From Sinonovacula constricta (taxonomy: Eukaryota > Mollusca > Bivalvia > Cardiida > Solecurtidae): 64,000 bases of DNA. Numbering within the stretch: position 1 is the stretch's first letter; every line of letters begins with the position of its first letter. The notes under the pieces were generated by a model, which worked only from the letters and a program-made list of their open reading frames with translations, made no database searches and was not told the DNA's origin. Positions 10,976 to 22,765 of the stretch are shown piece after piece. Position numbers and translations under genes: made by a program. The stretch is from positions 33,451,665 through 33,515,664 of the forward strand of contig CM017567.1 in NCBI GenBank assembly GCA_007844125.1, given 5' to 3'.

Positions 10976-12908
10976 AGTACTTATAATAATAGAAAACAAT
11001 ACTACATATTCGGTACTGAAAAATCATCATAAACAAATGTTGCTTTACTACCCAAAATAAATTGGCTTTTTTCGTACATAAAGGTGTAACTGATTTTTTT
11101 TATTTAACATATGTATAGCTACTACGATATATATTCTTTGCCTGTGTTTATCGTTGTTTTATTTGTCCCTGTGGTATGTTGTTATTTGACTATTTTCTCA
11201 AAACACTCATAATTCATAATGTCTCTCATGTGTGTATAATTTGCAATATGTGCAAGTTCCGATATAGAAGGCGTTAATATTTGTATACACAGTTTTATAA
11301 ACAAGTTCAACTGATACAAAATATAGATAAATCTGCAGAAATTGACATGGTCTTATAATAAGATTAAGACTTTAAAAGTATAATTTTTTTTTTTTATGAC
11401 TGTGATATTTGCAATGTGTACATAATTGCTCCATGTACTGGCCTAATGTAAACCAAAACGGACAACGTGTTGAACTATAGGCATCGAAAGTCAGTCTGTT
11501 TGCTGATAAAGTAGTACATATCATACGCGCTACCTTAAATGTGAAAGCGAGGTTCTAGAGTAGAAGTGGTACATCTAACACTACTTATTGATATAACATG
11601 CTATCACCCATCACTGAGTTGTACAGAAAAATGCATAAATGTGACACACGATCCATTATTAATACAAAATATGTTTTATAAGTAAAGGATCTAGTGTTTC
11701 AATGCCTCCAAGAAGAAAATCTTTTATTCCTAATGTGTAGCGTTAACAAAGAGGTAACTTCGCTTCTAAACGAACAGCATTGGATAGCGACCGTATGATC
11801 TAATTTCTGTAGAAAGTAGAGGACTAAAACACAGCCTAGTGACGGCATAAACCTTCCTAGATTTTAATTATGTCGCCATCACATCCCTCTCACTTTTCCA
11901 GGCAGTACTTTTATTAGCTGTTATTTCCACTTGATCAGTACATTGCACAGTTCCAAGCAAAGAACATGGATATGCTAGCATCAAACATGGTCTATAAACA
12001 ACATACGTGAATTTAATATGCGTAACATTTCTCTCCGCATCTTCTTACTGAGAAAAATAATGAAGGTAATCACACATCTTTAACAGCAAGATCAAATAAG
12101 CTATACGCATTAAATGAACACGAAAATGTTAATGTAATAACAAAGTTCGATACCGCAGAATTGTCTGTGACAATTGTCTGGAAAGACAAGTACTTCAAAA
12201 AACAATAATGGAACAATAAGAACCTCATTTTACATTGCAAAATTCAAAACAAAAGAAACCTATTAAAAGCAGTATGAAAATAGTTTGTGTTGCATGCTTA
12301 ACACTAGTTACATAAGGAACCCAGGGATATGTTTAAGATGTTTTTTTTCCTGGTTAAAAGAAGTATACATGCTTGATAGATAAAACAACCGCAGGGATAA
12401 TTTTTGCGATACATAATACGTACCAAGTCCTAATAGTAAACAGATTTGACGTGTTTTTGTTGTAAGCATTGGCAGTTACAAAAACACTTTTGAGTAGCAT
12501 AAACATAATGTATATTAACTCGATAGCTGGTTGTTTTATATAAAACAACTTACATCAATCTTAGCTGTTACTATCGCAATCCAAGATTCTTTGTAACATA
12601 TTTTTCTTTTTTGTAATTGACATTTTGAGTTTTTAATATCATCTTCTTTAGAACGAATTTTGAACTATATCATCTTCTTAAGAACGAATTTTTAACTATT
12701 TAACTGTAGAACGAATTGTTAGATTAACTAAATAAAGCATTACAATCAAACTTCAATTCAATAAATAATGTGCAACAAACAGCCCAACTTTCCAATGGTT
12801 AACCATGCAAAACAAAAAAACGATTTTGCAGTTGGAGCTTATCTTTATCCTCAGCAAATTCTGTCCCAACGTCAACTAGATGCAATAAACCAATGTGTGT
12901 TTAACAGA

Positions 12909-13030
12909 TCTCTTATTGTTTTCACATATGGCTGCAACAAAAGACGTGTTGCAACGACCCACGTCATTCGAGAGATGTAATTAAGCATGGAATAAATGCA
13001 AGTTTCTACTTATTTGGTTACATATGTTTG
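12909..13030 (+). promoter_or_regulatory. Upstream block conserved in all four segments (S2)
   Basis: Counterpart of 4,137-4,260, including CACGTCAT at 12,960-12,967 and the GACGTG half-site before it. It is nearly identical to S1. Confidence 0.3.
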
Positions 13031-13694
13031 GTAAAGCAATCACTTCGCTGATCAGTTACCTATGTATTCAATGGTCTGTCATAAGCAGCATCAAACATGC
13101 AAAGCAAATGATTCACATGTATGAACGCATAAGAGTGCACATATTGTCTTATGTTCTGTATCTCGAAATTATTTGTGTTACATATGCAACAAAGCAATTA
13201 AATGTCTAAATAAGCATTGAAACAGCCTGTGTCTGGATAAAACCAACGGGATAGTCCCTTTTGACTATAACGCAGTTTCAACGTTCTGATAGCTGTTTCA
13301 CTTTTTAACTGTTATTTTCAGTTACAATAACAAATACTACGTTTTATTATTAATGGACACAATCACATTAATCGCATGTATTTTTTCACAAAAAGTCATT
13401 TAGATTCTAAAGCAAAAGACTAATCAATGAGATCGGAAAATTATACACTAACGAGTCCAAAAAAGAAACAAGAACCTAATTTTACATGAATGTGACTCTA
13501 CCTCTACGATGGACATTGTCTCGTTTTTGACTAAGATAACTTTAGGCATTATGCTTAATGATAAAGTAAAAATGACATTTGTATCAATAAAAAAGCATAA
13601 ACATTTCAGCGTCTAGTCAGATAAAAGTCGTAATGCATGTAGGTATCTGCCCCAAACAATGTCAGCATATCTAATAAGGCGATGACACGTTAAA

Positions 13695-13700
13695 TATAAA
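13695..13700 (+). promoter_or_regulatory. Candidate TATA box of lectin gene 2
   Basis: TATAAA at the same distance from the start codon (45-50 bases) as in lectin gene 1. Confidence 0.55.
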
Positions 13701-13744
13701 GCCTTGCAAGTAAAGTTTTTGTTAAACGTAAGATTGCACCAGCT

Positions 13745-15462
13745 ATGCTTCAAGTGAGTTCGTGTTTTGTCCTTGTGTACGCGGTACTTTGCGCGTCTGT
13801 AATTAACGTCGCAAAAGGGTCCAATTTAAAAGGTAAGTTGAAATTGTTGTTGTAGCTTTTCTACTCTACTACTTACTTTCTCAACACCATGTTTTAAACA
13901 TGTTATATATCACTGGAATGTTTGTGTTCTTCAATAGCATTGACTATGGCGTATTGTACTTAAATAAACTGTTAATGTCAATATACGTTTCGCTTAATTG
14001 TTAAGTGTATTTATTTTCTAGATGCCCAGAAGAGACTGCTGTTTGCAGACCCAGAAGAGCCTTTAGAGAATTACATACTGCGTCTGGAAGCTAGACTCAA
14101 TGCGACAATAGCACGTAAGAAAAATGGTGTTGCTATTTACTTTATAAAATGTAATTCATTTCAACCTACTGGTTGATAAGATACTCATCACCATTCTTGA
14201 AATCATCGTATTTTTTCGCATTATGTCCATTATTGCCATAGTTGTTATCTTTATTATCGTTATTCCTGTCATTTTCAATGGTGTCGTTTATCGTGAACGC
14301 ATGTTCTTTTCTTTTGCAAAAAAAATGTGAATGTTTTACATCATGCTATACTTTTTTTATTTTTCAGAGTTGCAAGCCGAGCTAAATATTGAAAAGGCAA
14401 TGAGGTGTAAGTTAAAAAATGTTTTCTTGCGTAAGCTGTTATAAAAGGAACCTGTCGCGCGATATCAAACGACAAGTGTACGACTAAAGTACAGATTTAA
14501 AACGACATTTTGTCCTCTCAGACGAATAATAACAAAATAATGTTATGACAATAATGTGTTCACATAACATATGCAAAACTAATTTATTCTGATTGCTTTG
14601 TTGTTTTGGGTCATATCCTTGACGTCCTGCTAATGTTTGGTGAATGACTTATTTCTGGCATAAGCCTCCAATGCAGGTGAACTGGAATACCACTCTACTC
14701 GCACCGACCTGGACTTGATCCAATGTGGCCATGTGGTTTGTTGCTGTAGTTGCAGTAATTACACGCCGGCGACGCTAATTGCTCGGCAATAGCGTCCACC
14801 AACTGTTTTCTAATAAATGTGCAATATGTCGGCTGTACATTCTTCATCAAAAGGAAAATCATAAGTAAAATGACAAAGATAAATTGTCATTGCACCATGA
14901 ATATTCTGGCGCATAAAAAGTTACCCGCTTGCCCTACGTAAAGTCGAATGTATTTCACCATATACATTCATTATAACAATAACGTCTTACTGCAGCAGCT
15001 CACAAAGTAAAACCTGAAGTCAATTGTCCTTTGATATATTGTATCAAATATTCTATTTTTTACAAGAAGTTAACGAAGCTTTACATAATTTCAAAAAGTT
15101 ATGTTGTGCAAAACCTTAGCGTGTTATGTAATCATAAAACAACAACGTTGTTATAGTATTATTATATTACATCAAATGATGTTTACGTTGCAGTTCAGAA
15201 GGGCCACGTTCACTTTTACAAGTTTCAGTGTTCAACTCAATACTGCACCGAACATTTTCCGATCACATTCAGTCCATCTTTTTCGAAATCTCCCGTTGTT
15301 TTGTCGACATTATCAACTATTGACTTCGAACACACCGCGAACTTACGTATCGGGACGTCAGTGAACTCCATTACTCCAAGTAGCGCTGTTCTTGATGTCC
15401 ACACTTGGTCTGATACAATAATTTACGAAGGATCATTAGACTGGATCGCTTGTCCACAGTGA
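13745..15462 (+). CDS. Secreted H-type lectin, copy 2, four exons, 162 aa
   Basis: Exons are 13,745-13,832, 14,022-14,114, 14,368-14,406 and 15,194-15,462, with the same phase-1 structure as copy 1. The frame is intact from ATG to TGA. Signal peptide, coiled coil and H-type lectin domain are kept. The NLR (Arg125), TW (Trp145), Tyr151 and DWIA landmarks are present. Exon 2 lacks nine bases, removing three coiled-coil residues in frame. In exon 4, 21 of 89 residues differ from copy 1, against about five in the first 73. Copy 1 Cys77 is Phe74 here, leaving three cysteines after the coiled coil, and the residue after the pocket Trp is Ser146 instead of Gly149. It is probably functional, with an altered binding site. 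The close promoter match suggests similar expression, but that is inference. Confidence 0.92.
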
Positions 15463-15650
15463 TAACATAGTTCCCCAAAGCCAACCAAAGAAACTAGATG
15501 AATTCTGATGTATACTGCATTGGACAAATATACTGCTATGTTTATCTCAACAAACGAATAGTTTGTATTAATGTTACGATGCCAACTTCTTCTTTTCAAA
15601 TTTTTGAATATGCTGCAATTGTGCTTTTCCTTATTCATGAATTTAACAAT

Positions 15651-15656
15651 ATTAAA
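15651..15656 (+). terminator. Candidate polyadenylation signal of lectin gene 2
   Basis: ATTAAA about 190 bases after the stop codon, aligned with 7,439-7,444 in S1. Confidence 0.35.
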
Positions 15657-15946
15657 TGCGCAGTAAAAATGTCCCAGGTTATGTAATTTACGTTTGTCCT
15701 TTAATTCATCTTATAAGGATTATTACGTGTATTTTCTTTGCTGGACACTTGACTTTGGTTCCCAAATATATCTAAACATGAACATACAACCGCAGACACT
15801 TTTTCCATCGTCCTTTTTGTCTTCATTAAGCAAATCATTTAATATACAAACAACAATCTTGTGTAGCTACTCTAATAGAAATAATACTCTGTCATTAATT
15901 TGGACATTATTGTTCATTTGCGTCAGTCCTTTTATTAGGGACGGTT

Positions 15947-16030
15947 AGAGCACTCTAAAACCGGTTTAGCACACCAAGCTGTCCCTTTTGCCGACTGACC
16001 GTTCCAAGGCGGTAGCTACTGGGTTTGCTC
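15947..16030 (-). repeat. Dispersed repeat family A, short copy at the right end of S2
   Basis: Minus-strand TACCGCCTTGGAACGGTC core with CAGTCGGCA and AAACCGGTTTTA boxes, as at 7,736-7,820. Confidence 0.65.
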
Positions 16031-16557
16031 GTTTTGTTGGATGACGCATCACATATTTGTTCTTACTTTTACATTTAAGATGCATGTGAATACGTGTGTT
16101 CTTTGGCTTTTCCACTTTGGGTGTAGGTTTCAATGCTCATAGGACTTTATTATATTCTTGGAACTCCAACCAAATGCCAATATAAATTTTCTAACCGTTT
16201 ACCTATCTTGCCTCGATTGTTTTTAAGAAAATGCTGTTTGTATACATTTTACAGCTATATACGAAAGGTTAATCAGCACTTTATCTTAGAGTATAATACG
16301 TCCGTTTCCTTCTTGGGCTGTTGTTAAACGACGTGTAAATGACGAGGCCATTGACAAAATTATATAAATATTATTACAATATGCTGAAAAAATATTTTGA
16401 ACTTTTTGCCAATTATGTCTTAATCAGCACAAGCATATGTTCGTAAAAGTTATGTTCAAAGTGAAAAATACACCGTCATAAAGGCTGACGATCAAAGACC
16501 TGCGAGGGCCCACCTGATAGTACACACAACGTTGATCGTTTCGGCCTGCTTCTATAA

Positions 16558-16655
16558 TAACAATGGCCCAGGTGGTAGAGCGTCGGCTTGCGGATCAGGA
16601 GGTCGCGGGTTCAAACCCCGGCCGGGTCAAACTAAAGACTTTAAAGTAGTGTATC
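16558..16655 (+). mobile_element. tRNA-derived SINE, head only
   Basis: An A-box-like GGCCCAGGTGGTAGAGCG and a B box GGGTTCAAACCCC are followed by GCCGGGTCAAAC and AAAGACTTTAAA. It is the same head as the full copies at 25,402 and 34,157, truncated after about 100 bases. The head is recent-looking and nearly consensus. Confidence 0.85.
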
Positions 16656-16829
16656 GTTAACAGTTTGCAGAAAATCTGGTCTCCTGAGATTCACTCCACT
16701 TGCCATTTGCAAGATTACATCAACGAAAATTTGATTTTATTATAACGAGCCATTGACTTTGCAGAATTGTATGTAAGCATAAATATCCGTGTACTCCCAA
16801 CACGTTCCAGAGTTACAGCGTTACTAATC

Positions 16830-16875
16830 ATGGCGAAGGTTGTGTATTACTACGCATTCCGAATATACCTACTCG
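16830..16875 (+). other. Possible first coding exon, phase 1
   Basis: An ATG after an acceptable context opens 15 codons rich in Tyr, Val and Leu and ends at a consensus GTAAGT donor in phase 1, the same phase as the lectin leader exons. It lies in the S2-S3 spacer. I find no convincing following exon. It may be chance. Confidence 0.15.
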
Positions 16876-17802
16876 GTAAGTGAAAGCATGGGATGACACA
16901 ACTTTAAACCAATAAGATGATCTGACTTTCATACCCAACCCACAACTGCAAAATGTTCAAGAAAAATACTAGAAGTAGGTGCTCAATGCCACTGTTGTCT
17001 GACATATACGTTTACATCAATAATATTACACTTAAAGAAAACGTTCAATGTTTACCACAACACTGCAGCATAATTACTTTTATTTCTATTTTAAATAAAG
17101 ACATCACTTTTCAAGAGTAAGTGGAAGATTAACTGTATTAGCTTTATAAATTAATTGGATTGACGTAGTGAGTATGGTACTAGATTATGCAACCATACGA
17201 GTAAATAACTTCACGATTTTTTTTACTTAGGTGATCTAGCAAAACGTAGGTAAACATACTTTGCCTATGATTATCAGAGCGATGCACAGCGTAATATCTT
17301 GCTATAAAATAACTTTGACTACAAGAAACAATAAAAAATAACTGAAGCAATTGAAAATTTGTTTTAAAAGCAAAACGTGTTTGTACATTAGGATTTTGAC
17401 GTTACTAATGTCACACACATGGTTTTCTATATTAAAACATTAAAATCGTCATATATAATATATTGAAGGCTATTCTATGTTCCTAAACAAATATTTACTA
17501 CATATATAAAAGGACACATGGCCGTTAAAAATACAACATCTTACCACCACCACCACATAACTCGCCATGATAAAATAACTGTTTTACTAATATATGTTCT
17601 TTAATGCCACTTTCTAAGCAGGGTTAATCCTTATTTATATCTCTCCTTGTCGTTTATATCAACAAGCATTACATTGTATGAAACCATAAGTAGATTATGA
17701 CTTTACTTATTCATTTTCAACGCTTGATCACCTTTTTGTTTGTTTTCACACATGAATCGAATCTGTTTAGACAACTTGTGTATGTTTGTTGTAAAAAAAA
17801 TA

Positions 17803-18150
17803 TGAGACACTGAGGTCTTTAGCAATAAAATAAGTAGACATCTTGTTGAGGACATAGTTTAGACCGCCGTGATGTGACACTGAAGTTGTGAGCAATGAAA
17901 AAAGGAGACATCTTGTTGAAGACATATTTAAACCATGTGATGTGACAATGAGTCGAGAGCAATGAAATAAGGAGACATCTTGTTGAGAACCTTTTTTAGA
18001 CCACTGTGATGTGACACCGAGGTCGTGAGCAGTGATATAAGGAGACATCTTGTTGAGAACATATTTTCGACCACAGTGTTGTGACACTGAGGTCGAGAGC
18101 AGTGAAATAAGGAGACATCTTGTTTAGAATATATTTTAGACCACTTTGTA
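17803..18150. repeat. Minisatellite, about five units of roughly 65 bp
   Basis: Each unit carries TGTGACACTGAGGTCG, then AGCAGTGAAATAAGGAGACATC (in variants), TTGTTGAGAACAT and TTTTAGACCAC. Units differ by substitutions and small indels. S4 has about two units at 26,699-26,830, and S1/S2 keep decayed ones. The S3/S4 duplication breakpoint falls inside this array. Confidence 0.9.
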
Positions 18151-18574
18151 GGCTTATTTTAACTGAACGTTGAAGAATGGATCAGTGAAAAAGAAAAAAA
18201 AAACTAGACTATTATCTTCATCAGATTCATTTCTTCCTTCTCAGCATAAACAACATTTCAATTCTTAACTCGTATAAATAGTACATAAATTAATTTGCGT
18301 ATTAAGATTGTGTGCATAACCGGCAACATTTTAATATTTATATTACGTAAATCTTTATGCGTAACTCTTTTGCCCATTCAATATACAGACGTTTTATTAA
18401 TAAATGTAGACATTTCTACTAAACATGTTTCTTTGAAACCGAAAAACAATATTTCACAACAGATGTTGAAACAACAAATTTACATAAGAAATACAATATG
18501 GATTCATCGTGTTTCTCACAATCGTTCATTAAAGCAAAATGTTACTTATAGATGCTTCAGTAAAAAAAAACATA

Positions 18575-18845
18575 CGAGAATATTGTTATTGCAACATACA
18601 TTAAAATTTGAAAAAAAGACACAGGAAACATGAATTCATATGCAAATCAAAAGAAAATGTTACACAATTTTGACGAGACCTTGAATAATATGGAGCAAAC
18701 CCATAAGTTGCCGTCTCAGATCTGTCAATCGGATTAAGCATCAAATGAGGAGCTTAAACTAGTTTTACAGAGCACTAAACTCGCACTTTTTAGTGGTTCT
18801 ATCTCAGTACATTTCTGATTCTTACTATAGCTATTCTCATCTCAG
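18575..18845 (+). repeat. Dispersed repeat family A, S3 left copy
   Basis: It starts with ATTGCAACATACAT, continues through AAGACACAGGA, GAGCAAACCCA, the GTTGCC box, and ends with GTTTTACAGAGCACTAAACTC. The left half shows that the family is at least 250 bp long when compared with 22,535-22,765. Confidence 0.65.
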
Positions 18846-20814
18846 TTATAATTACTTAAAATATCAGAAAACAATACTACATATACAATACTGAAAAGTC
18901 ATCATAAACAATGTTACTTAACTATCCAACAGCTGGATCATTAATTGCTTACACGACGTATGTACGTTGTTAACACAATTTCCGCACGTGTTTGAAATCA
19001 TTTTAAAATTAATTAACCTTTTTTCGTATATACAGATGAAACTAAAACTTTTGTAGTTAATATATTTGTAGCTACTACAACATATATTCTGTGCGTGCGT
19101 TTATCGTTGTTTTATTTGTTCCTTTGGTATATTGCTATCGACAGACATAATCATTTTTCCAAAATGCAAACTGTCTCTCATGTGTCTGTATTGTCGGATA
19201 TGTGCAAGGTCCAAGCAATCCTTTAATGGTTCATTTCCTTAGATCATTATTGTTTTATGTAAGTCAATGTATTTTAAGCAGCATAACCCCAAATACAGAA
19301 TTGTTACATTGATAATTGCAAACATATGTATGGTTTATTTTAAGAAGGTGTTAATGTTTTATACAAAGTTGAATACACACGTTTAATAGACAGGAAATAT
19401 AGTTAAATAGAAAAGTGTCATTGTCTAGTCCATAATATTATAGCTTTAAAAGTATACAAGGTTTTTCATGACTGTGATAGTTGCAATGCGTATATAATTG
19501 CATCTTTTATTAGCCTAATGTAAACTCCAAATGGGCAACGTGTATAACAATAGCCATCTAAAGTCAGTCTCTATGCTAAAAATGTAGCACATAGCAGACG
19601 CTGTATACATGTGCTACATGTACCTTTAATGTTAAAGCGAAATTATGGTGTAGAAGTGACACACCTAAGATTCCTTATTCATATAACATGCTAAATCGAC
19701 AGTCGGAAGTGTTGATCATCTATCTCTGATAGTGGCAAAGACATATGCAGTAGTGTGACACACGATCGAGTATTAATGTAAAGCTATTTTATAAGAAAAC
19801 CATCTAGTGTTTCAAGGCCGCTAAGATGAAGACCTTTTGAAACCTAATATTTAGGGTGAACAAAAATGCTAACTTCGTTTCTAAAAAAATATCATGGGAT
19901 TGTGACAGTATGATCTAATTTCTGTAGAAAGTAGAGGAGTAAAACAGAGCTTAGTGATGGCATACAACTTCGACGCAAAATTAAGTCATGATCACATTCC
20001 TTTCACTTTTCCAGGCAGTAATTTTATTAGCTGTTATTTAGACTTGGTCCGTAAATAACACAGTTCCACAACACAAACATGGATAAGCTAGCATCAGATA
20101 TGGTCTATAAGAAACAAAGTTCAATACCGTGGAACCTTTTGAGATTGAAAAGACAAGTACTTCAAAGAAACACTGATTGAACAATTAGAACCTCGTTTTA
20201 AATTGTACATTTAAAAGCAAAAACAAACTACATGTATTATGAACACTATAAACATATTTTGTGTTGAATGCTTAGACACTCGCTACATAAGTAACGCAGG
20301 GATATGTTTAACCTGTTACCTTGGCTGAAAGAAGTAGACATGCTTGATAGCTAAAACGACTGCAGTGAAAACTATTGTGAAACATGAAACGTACCGAGTC
20401 CTAATATTACACTGATTTGACGTGTTTTTGACATTGCAGTTACAAAATCACTGTGCTGTGTCTGAGTAGCATAAACATAATGTCCATATATTCGATAGCT
20501 GGCTGTTTTAAATAAAACAATTTACCTCAATCTTACCAATTACTTTTACAATGTGTGCTTCTCTGTAATATATGAATTCTTTACATTAGTGACATTTTTA
20601 GCTTTAAAAATCATCTTTATATGAATGAATGTAACTACTGTATTATTAAACGATTTGCTAGATTAACTAAGTAAAGCTTGGAAATCAATTCCATAAATAG
20701 TTACAAAATAGTAAGCAAAAACGATTTTGCAGTTGTATCTCATCTTCAACCTCGACAAATCCTGACCCAGCGTCAGCTAGATACAGTAAACCAATGAGTG
20801 TCTAACAGATCTCT

Positions 20815-20945
20815 AATTGTTTTCACATACGGTAGCATCAAAATCATTTCAACAAGCCACGTCATGCGCGGGATGTAATTAAGCATGGAATATATGCAGA
20901 TGTCTACATACTCAGTTACATTTGTTTGGTAAAGTAATCACTTTT
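20815..20945 (+). promoter_or_regulatory. Upstream block conserved in all four segments (S3)
   Basis: CACGTCAT at 20,858-20,865 and TGTAATTAAGCATGG are retained about 0.78 kb before the relic start codon. The GACGTG half-site seen in S1/S2 is lost. Confidence 0.25.
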
Positions 20946-21638
20946 TAATTAGCATTTAACATGCAAAGCAAATGATTCTGAAGAATAAACGCATACAATT
21001 GCACATATTGTCTTACTTTCTGTGTCTCAAAATTTTGTTTTGATAAATAAGCAACACAATTATTAAATGTCTCGCTAAGCATTAAAAGAGCCTGTGTATT
21101 ATTAAAAGCAACGGCATATGCTCTTTAAGAGGCCCTTTTGTCAATCGACCGTTCCAAAGTGAGGTATATCTGTTTTATTTTTAAAAAAATGTTTTGAACA
21201 TTTTCTTGTCAATTACAACATAAGGAAAATACTAATTTTGACTAATAATTGCATAAAGTTTCATTCACTTCAACCGCATGGAAATACACTTTCTTTTCGC
21301 AAAATAAGCCATTTTCGAGCAAGAGACTAATCAGTGAGAGGGGAAACTTAAACAATTACCAATCTAAAAAATAAACAAGTTACCTAACTTCATATAACTT
21401 CACAAAAATTGTGGTTCTGCCACTACGACGGACATTTTTATAAACCAAAATAACTTCAGGCATTATGCTGTATAATAACGTAAAAGTGCATTTGTACTAA
21501 CATGTATAACTGTCTGGGCCAACTCCGATAAAAACGGTCTCTTCCCAAAATAATTTCAGCATATCTGAAAAGACGATGACACTTTAACTATAGGACATTT
21601 CAAAGTTAAATTTTGCAAAACTTTAAGTTGCGCAAGCT

Positions 21639-21785
21639 ATGCTTCTTCTGAGATCGTGTTTCGTCGTTGTGTACGCTGTTCTTTGCGCGTCTGTATTGAG
21701 CTCCTCAAAAGGATCGAATTTAAAGAGAGGGCTTGATTTTTGTTGTAGTTGTCAACTATACTACTTATCATCCTCAACAAATTGA
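21639..21785 (+). pseudogene. Lectin relic: signal-peptide exon only (S3)
   Basis: The ATG and signal peptide of the lectin are kept (SCFVVVYAVLCASVLSS), ending in the same GSNLK. The donor after Lys29 is destroyed: AAAGGTAAGT in S1 reads AAAGAGAGGG here. The frame then runs through former intron 1 to a TGA at 21,783-21,785, giving 48 codons with a Cys-rich tail (FCCSCQ). Exons 2-4 are absent downstream. It is most simply a truncated pseudogene. A tiny secreted product is possible but unsupported. Confidence 0.8.
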
Positions 21786-21786
21786 A

Positions 21787-21835
21787 TAGGATTTGCCGTC
21801 CTTTTCACCGATACTGTGCCGCGACATTTCTATCA
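21787..21835 (-). mobile_element. SINE 3' fragment at the lectin truncation point (S3)
   Basis: GGATTTGCCG, GATACTGTGC and CGACATTTCTATCA match the minus-strand 3' end of the tRNA SINE at 56,989. It begins where homology to lectin intron 1 stops, so the insertion or an associated deletion probably removed the rest of the gene. S4 has the same fragment. Confidence 0.65.
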
Positions 21836-22534
21836 TCAACACATTGGTTTAAATTGTTACACACCGTTCGAGTTCTTCTGTTCTGTAACAGGATTGGCCC
21901 TTCTTTACGCGTGTGCGTTTTTCCACCTTTTTATAAGCTTTACATGTACGTGGTAAACAAGCCAATAGGCTCCATGAGACTAAAACTAGCCCATGCATTT
22001 TCCATTACAACTTCGTTAATGTTCTGGGTCAAGAGAGGCATGTAACCGCAATATAGCATAATCATGACATAGTCGTTATGGTTTTATTGTTACCCTCTTT
22101 CTGCATCTCTTCCGCCTTCAAAATGTTTGGTAACTTCATGGTTTTAATGTCGTTACGTAAGAATAATCATTTTAGCAATACCACAAATGATTACAGTCCG
22201 TCTTTCTATGCATATTATCTGTTTAGTTCTGTTAATAATATTTTGAACTGAGTTTTTTTCATTCACTACCTTAATTGCATTTAGGGTATTACCAGGCTGA
22301 AATCTTTTAATGACTTTTCAATGGTTTCTCGTGATACAATTTGTTTTTATTGGCAAAATATATTTATAGCACATGGTTACATACACATATTTTTATATTT
22401 ATCAGAGCTCATTTGACGGCATTAACAGGATGAAAGTGAATCTAAGAAATCACCTGAAGGGCTACATTGTTGTGTTTTGCATTAGGGTGACATGTCAGCA
22501 TATACCTGATGTATAAGAATATGTAAAGACAAAG

Positions 22535-22765
22535 TCCGATGAGCATTGCAACATATACACAAAATTTAAAAGACACAGGACCAATGTATTCACAAGCAAG
22601 CCAAGTGTAAAAGTGAGAACAAATCTGTGATGAGTCATTTAACAATAACAGCAAACCCGACAGTTACCGCCCTGGAACGGTCAGTCGGCATCATGGACCA
22701 ACTGGGGTGCTTAAATTGATTTTACAGAGCTCTAGCCTCGCACTACCTGATGGGTTTCTCAAATG
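22535..22765 (+). repeat. Dispersed repeat family A, S3 right copy
   Basis: One of the best preserved copies: CAGTTACCGCC, GGAACGGTCAGTCGGCA, GGGGTGCTTAAA and a CTCGCACT end. The downstream frame at 22,835-23,023 is a chance frame duplicated in S4. Confidence 0.7.

Larger units (their letters stand above)
8825..16063 (+). repeat. Segmental duplication copy S2
   Basis: A close copy of S1. It lacks the long TA tract and the 528-bp stretch of S1 and has small indels, for instance 12 extra bases near 11,750 and a shorter TA tract near 10,130. Homology with S1 fades just after the family A fragment at 15,947-16,030. The interval 9,015-13,690 upstream of the lectin is non-coding apart from the repeats listed. 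Confidence 0.93.
16064..17227. other. Spacer between S2 and S3
   Basis: Single-copy-looking DNA apart from the SINE head at 16,558-16,655 and the weak exon candidate at 16,830. No other feature is evident. Confidence 0.6.

Noticed and set aside
15101..15364. 87-codon frame over lectin copy 2
   Set aside because: It is out of frame with the lectin coding sequence of exon 4 and begins in the intron.
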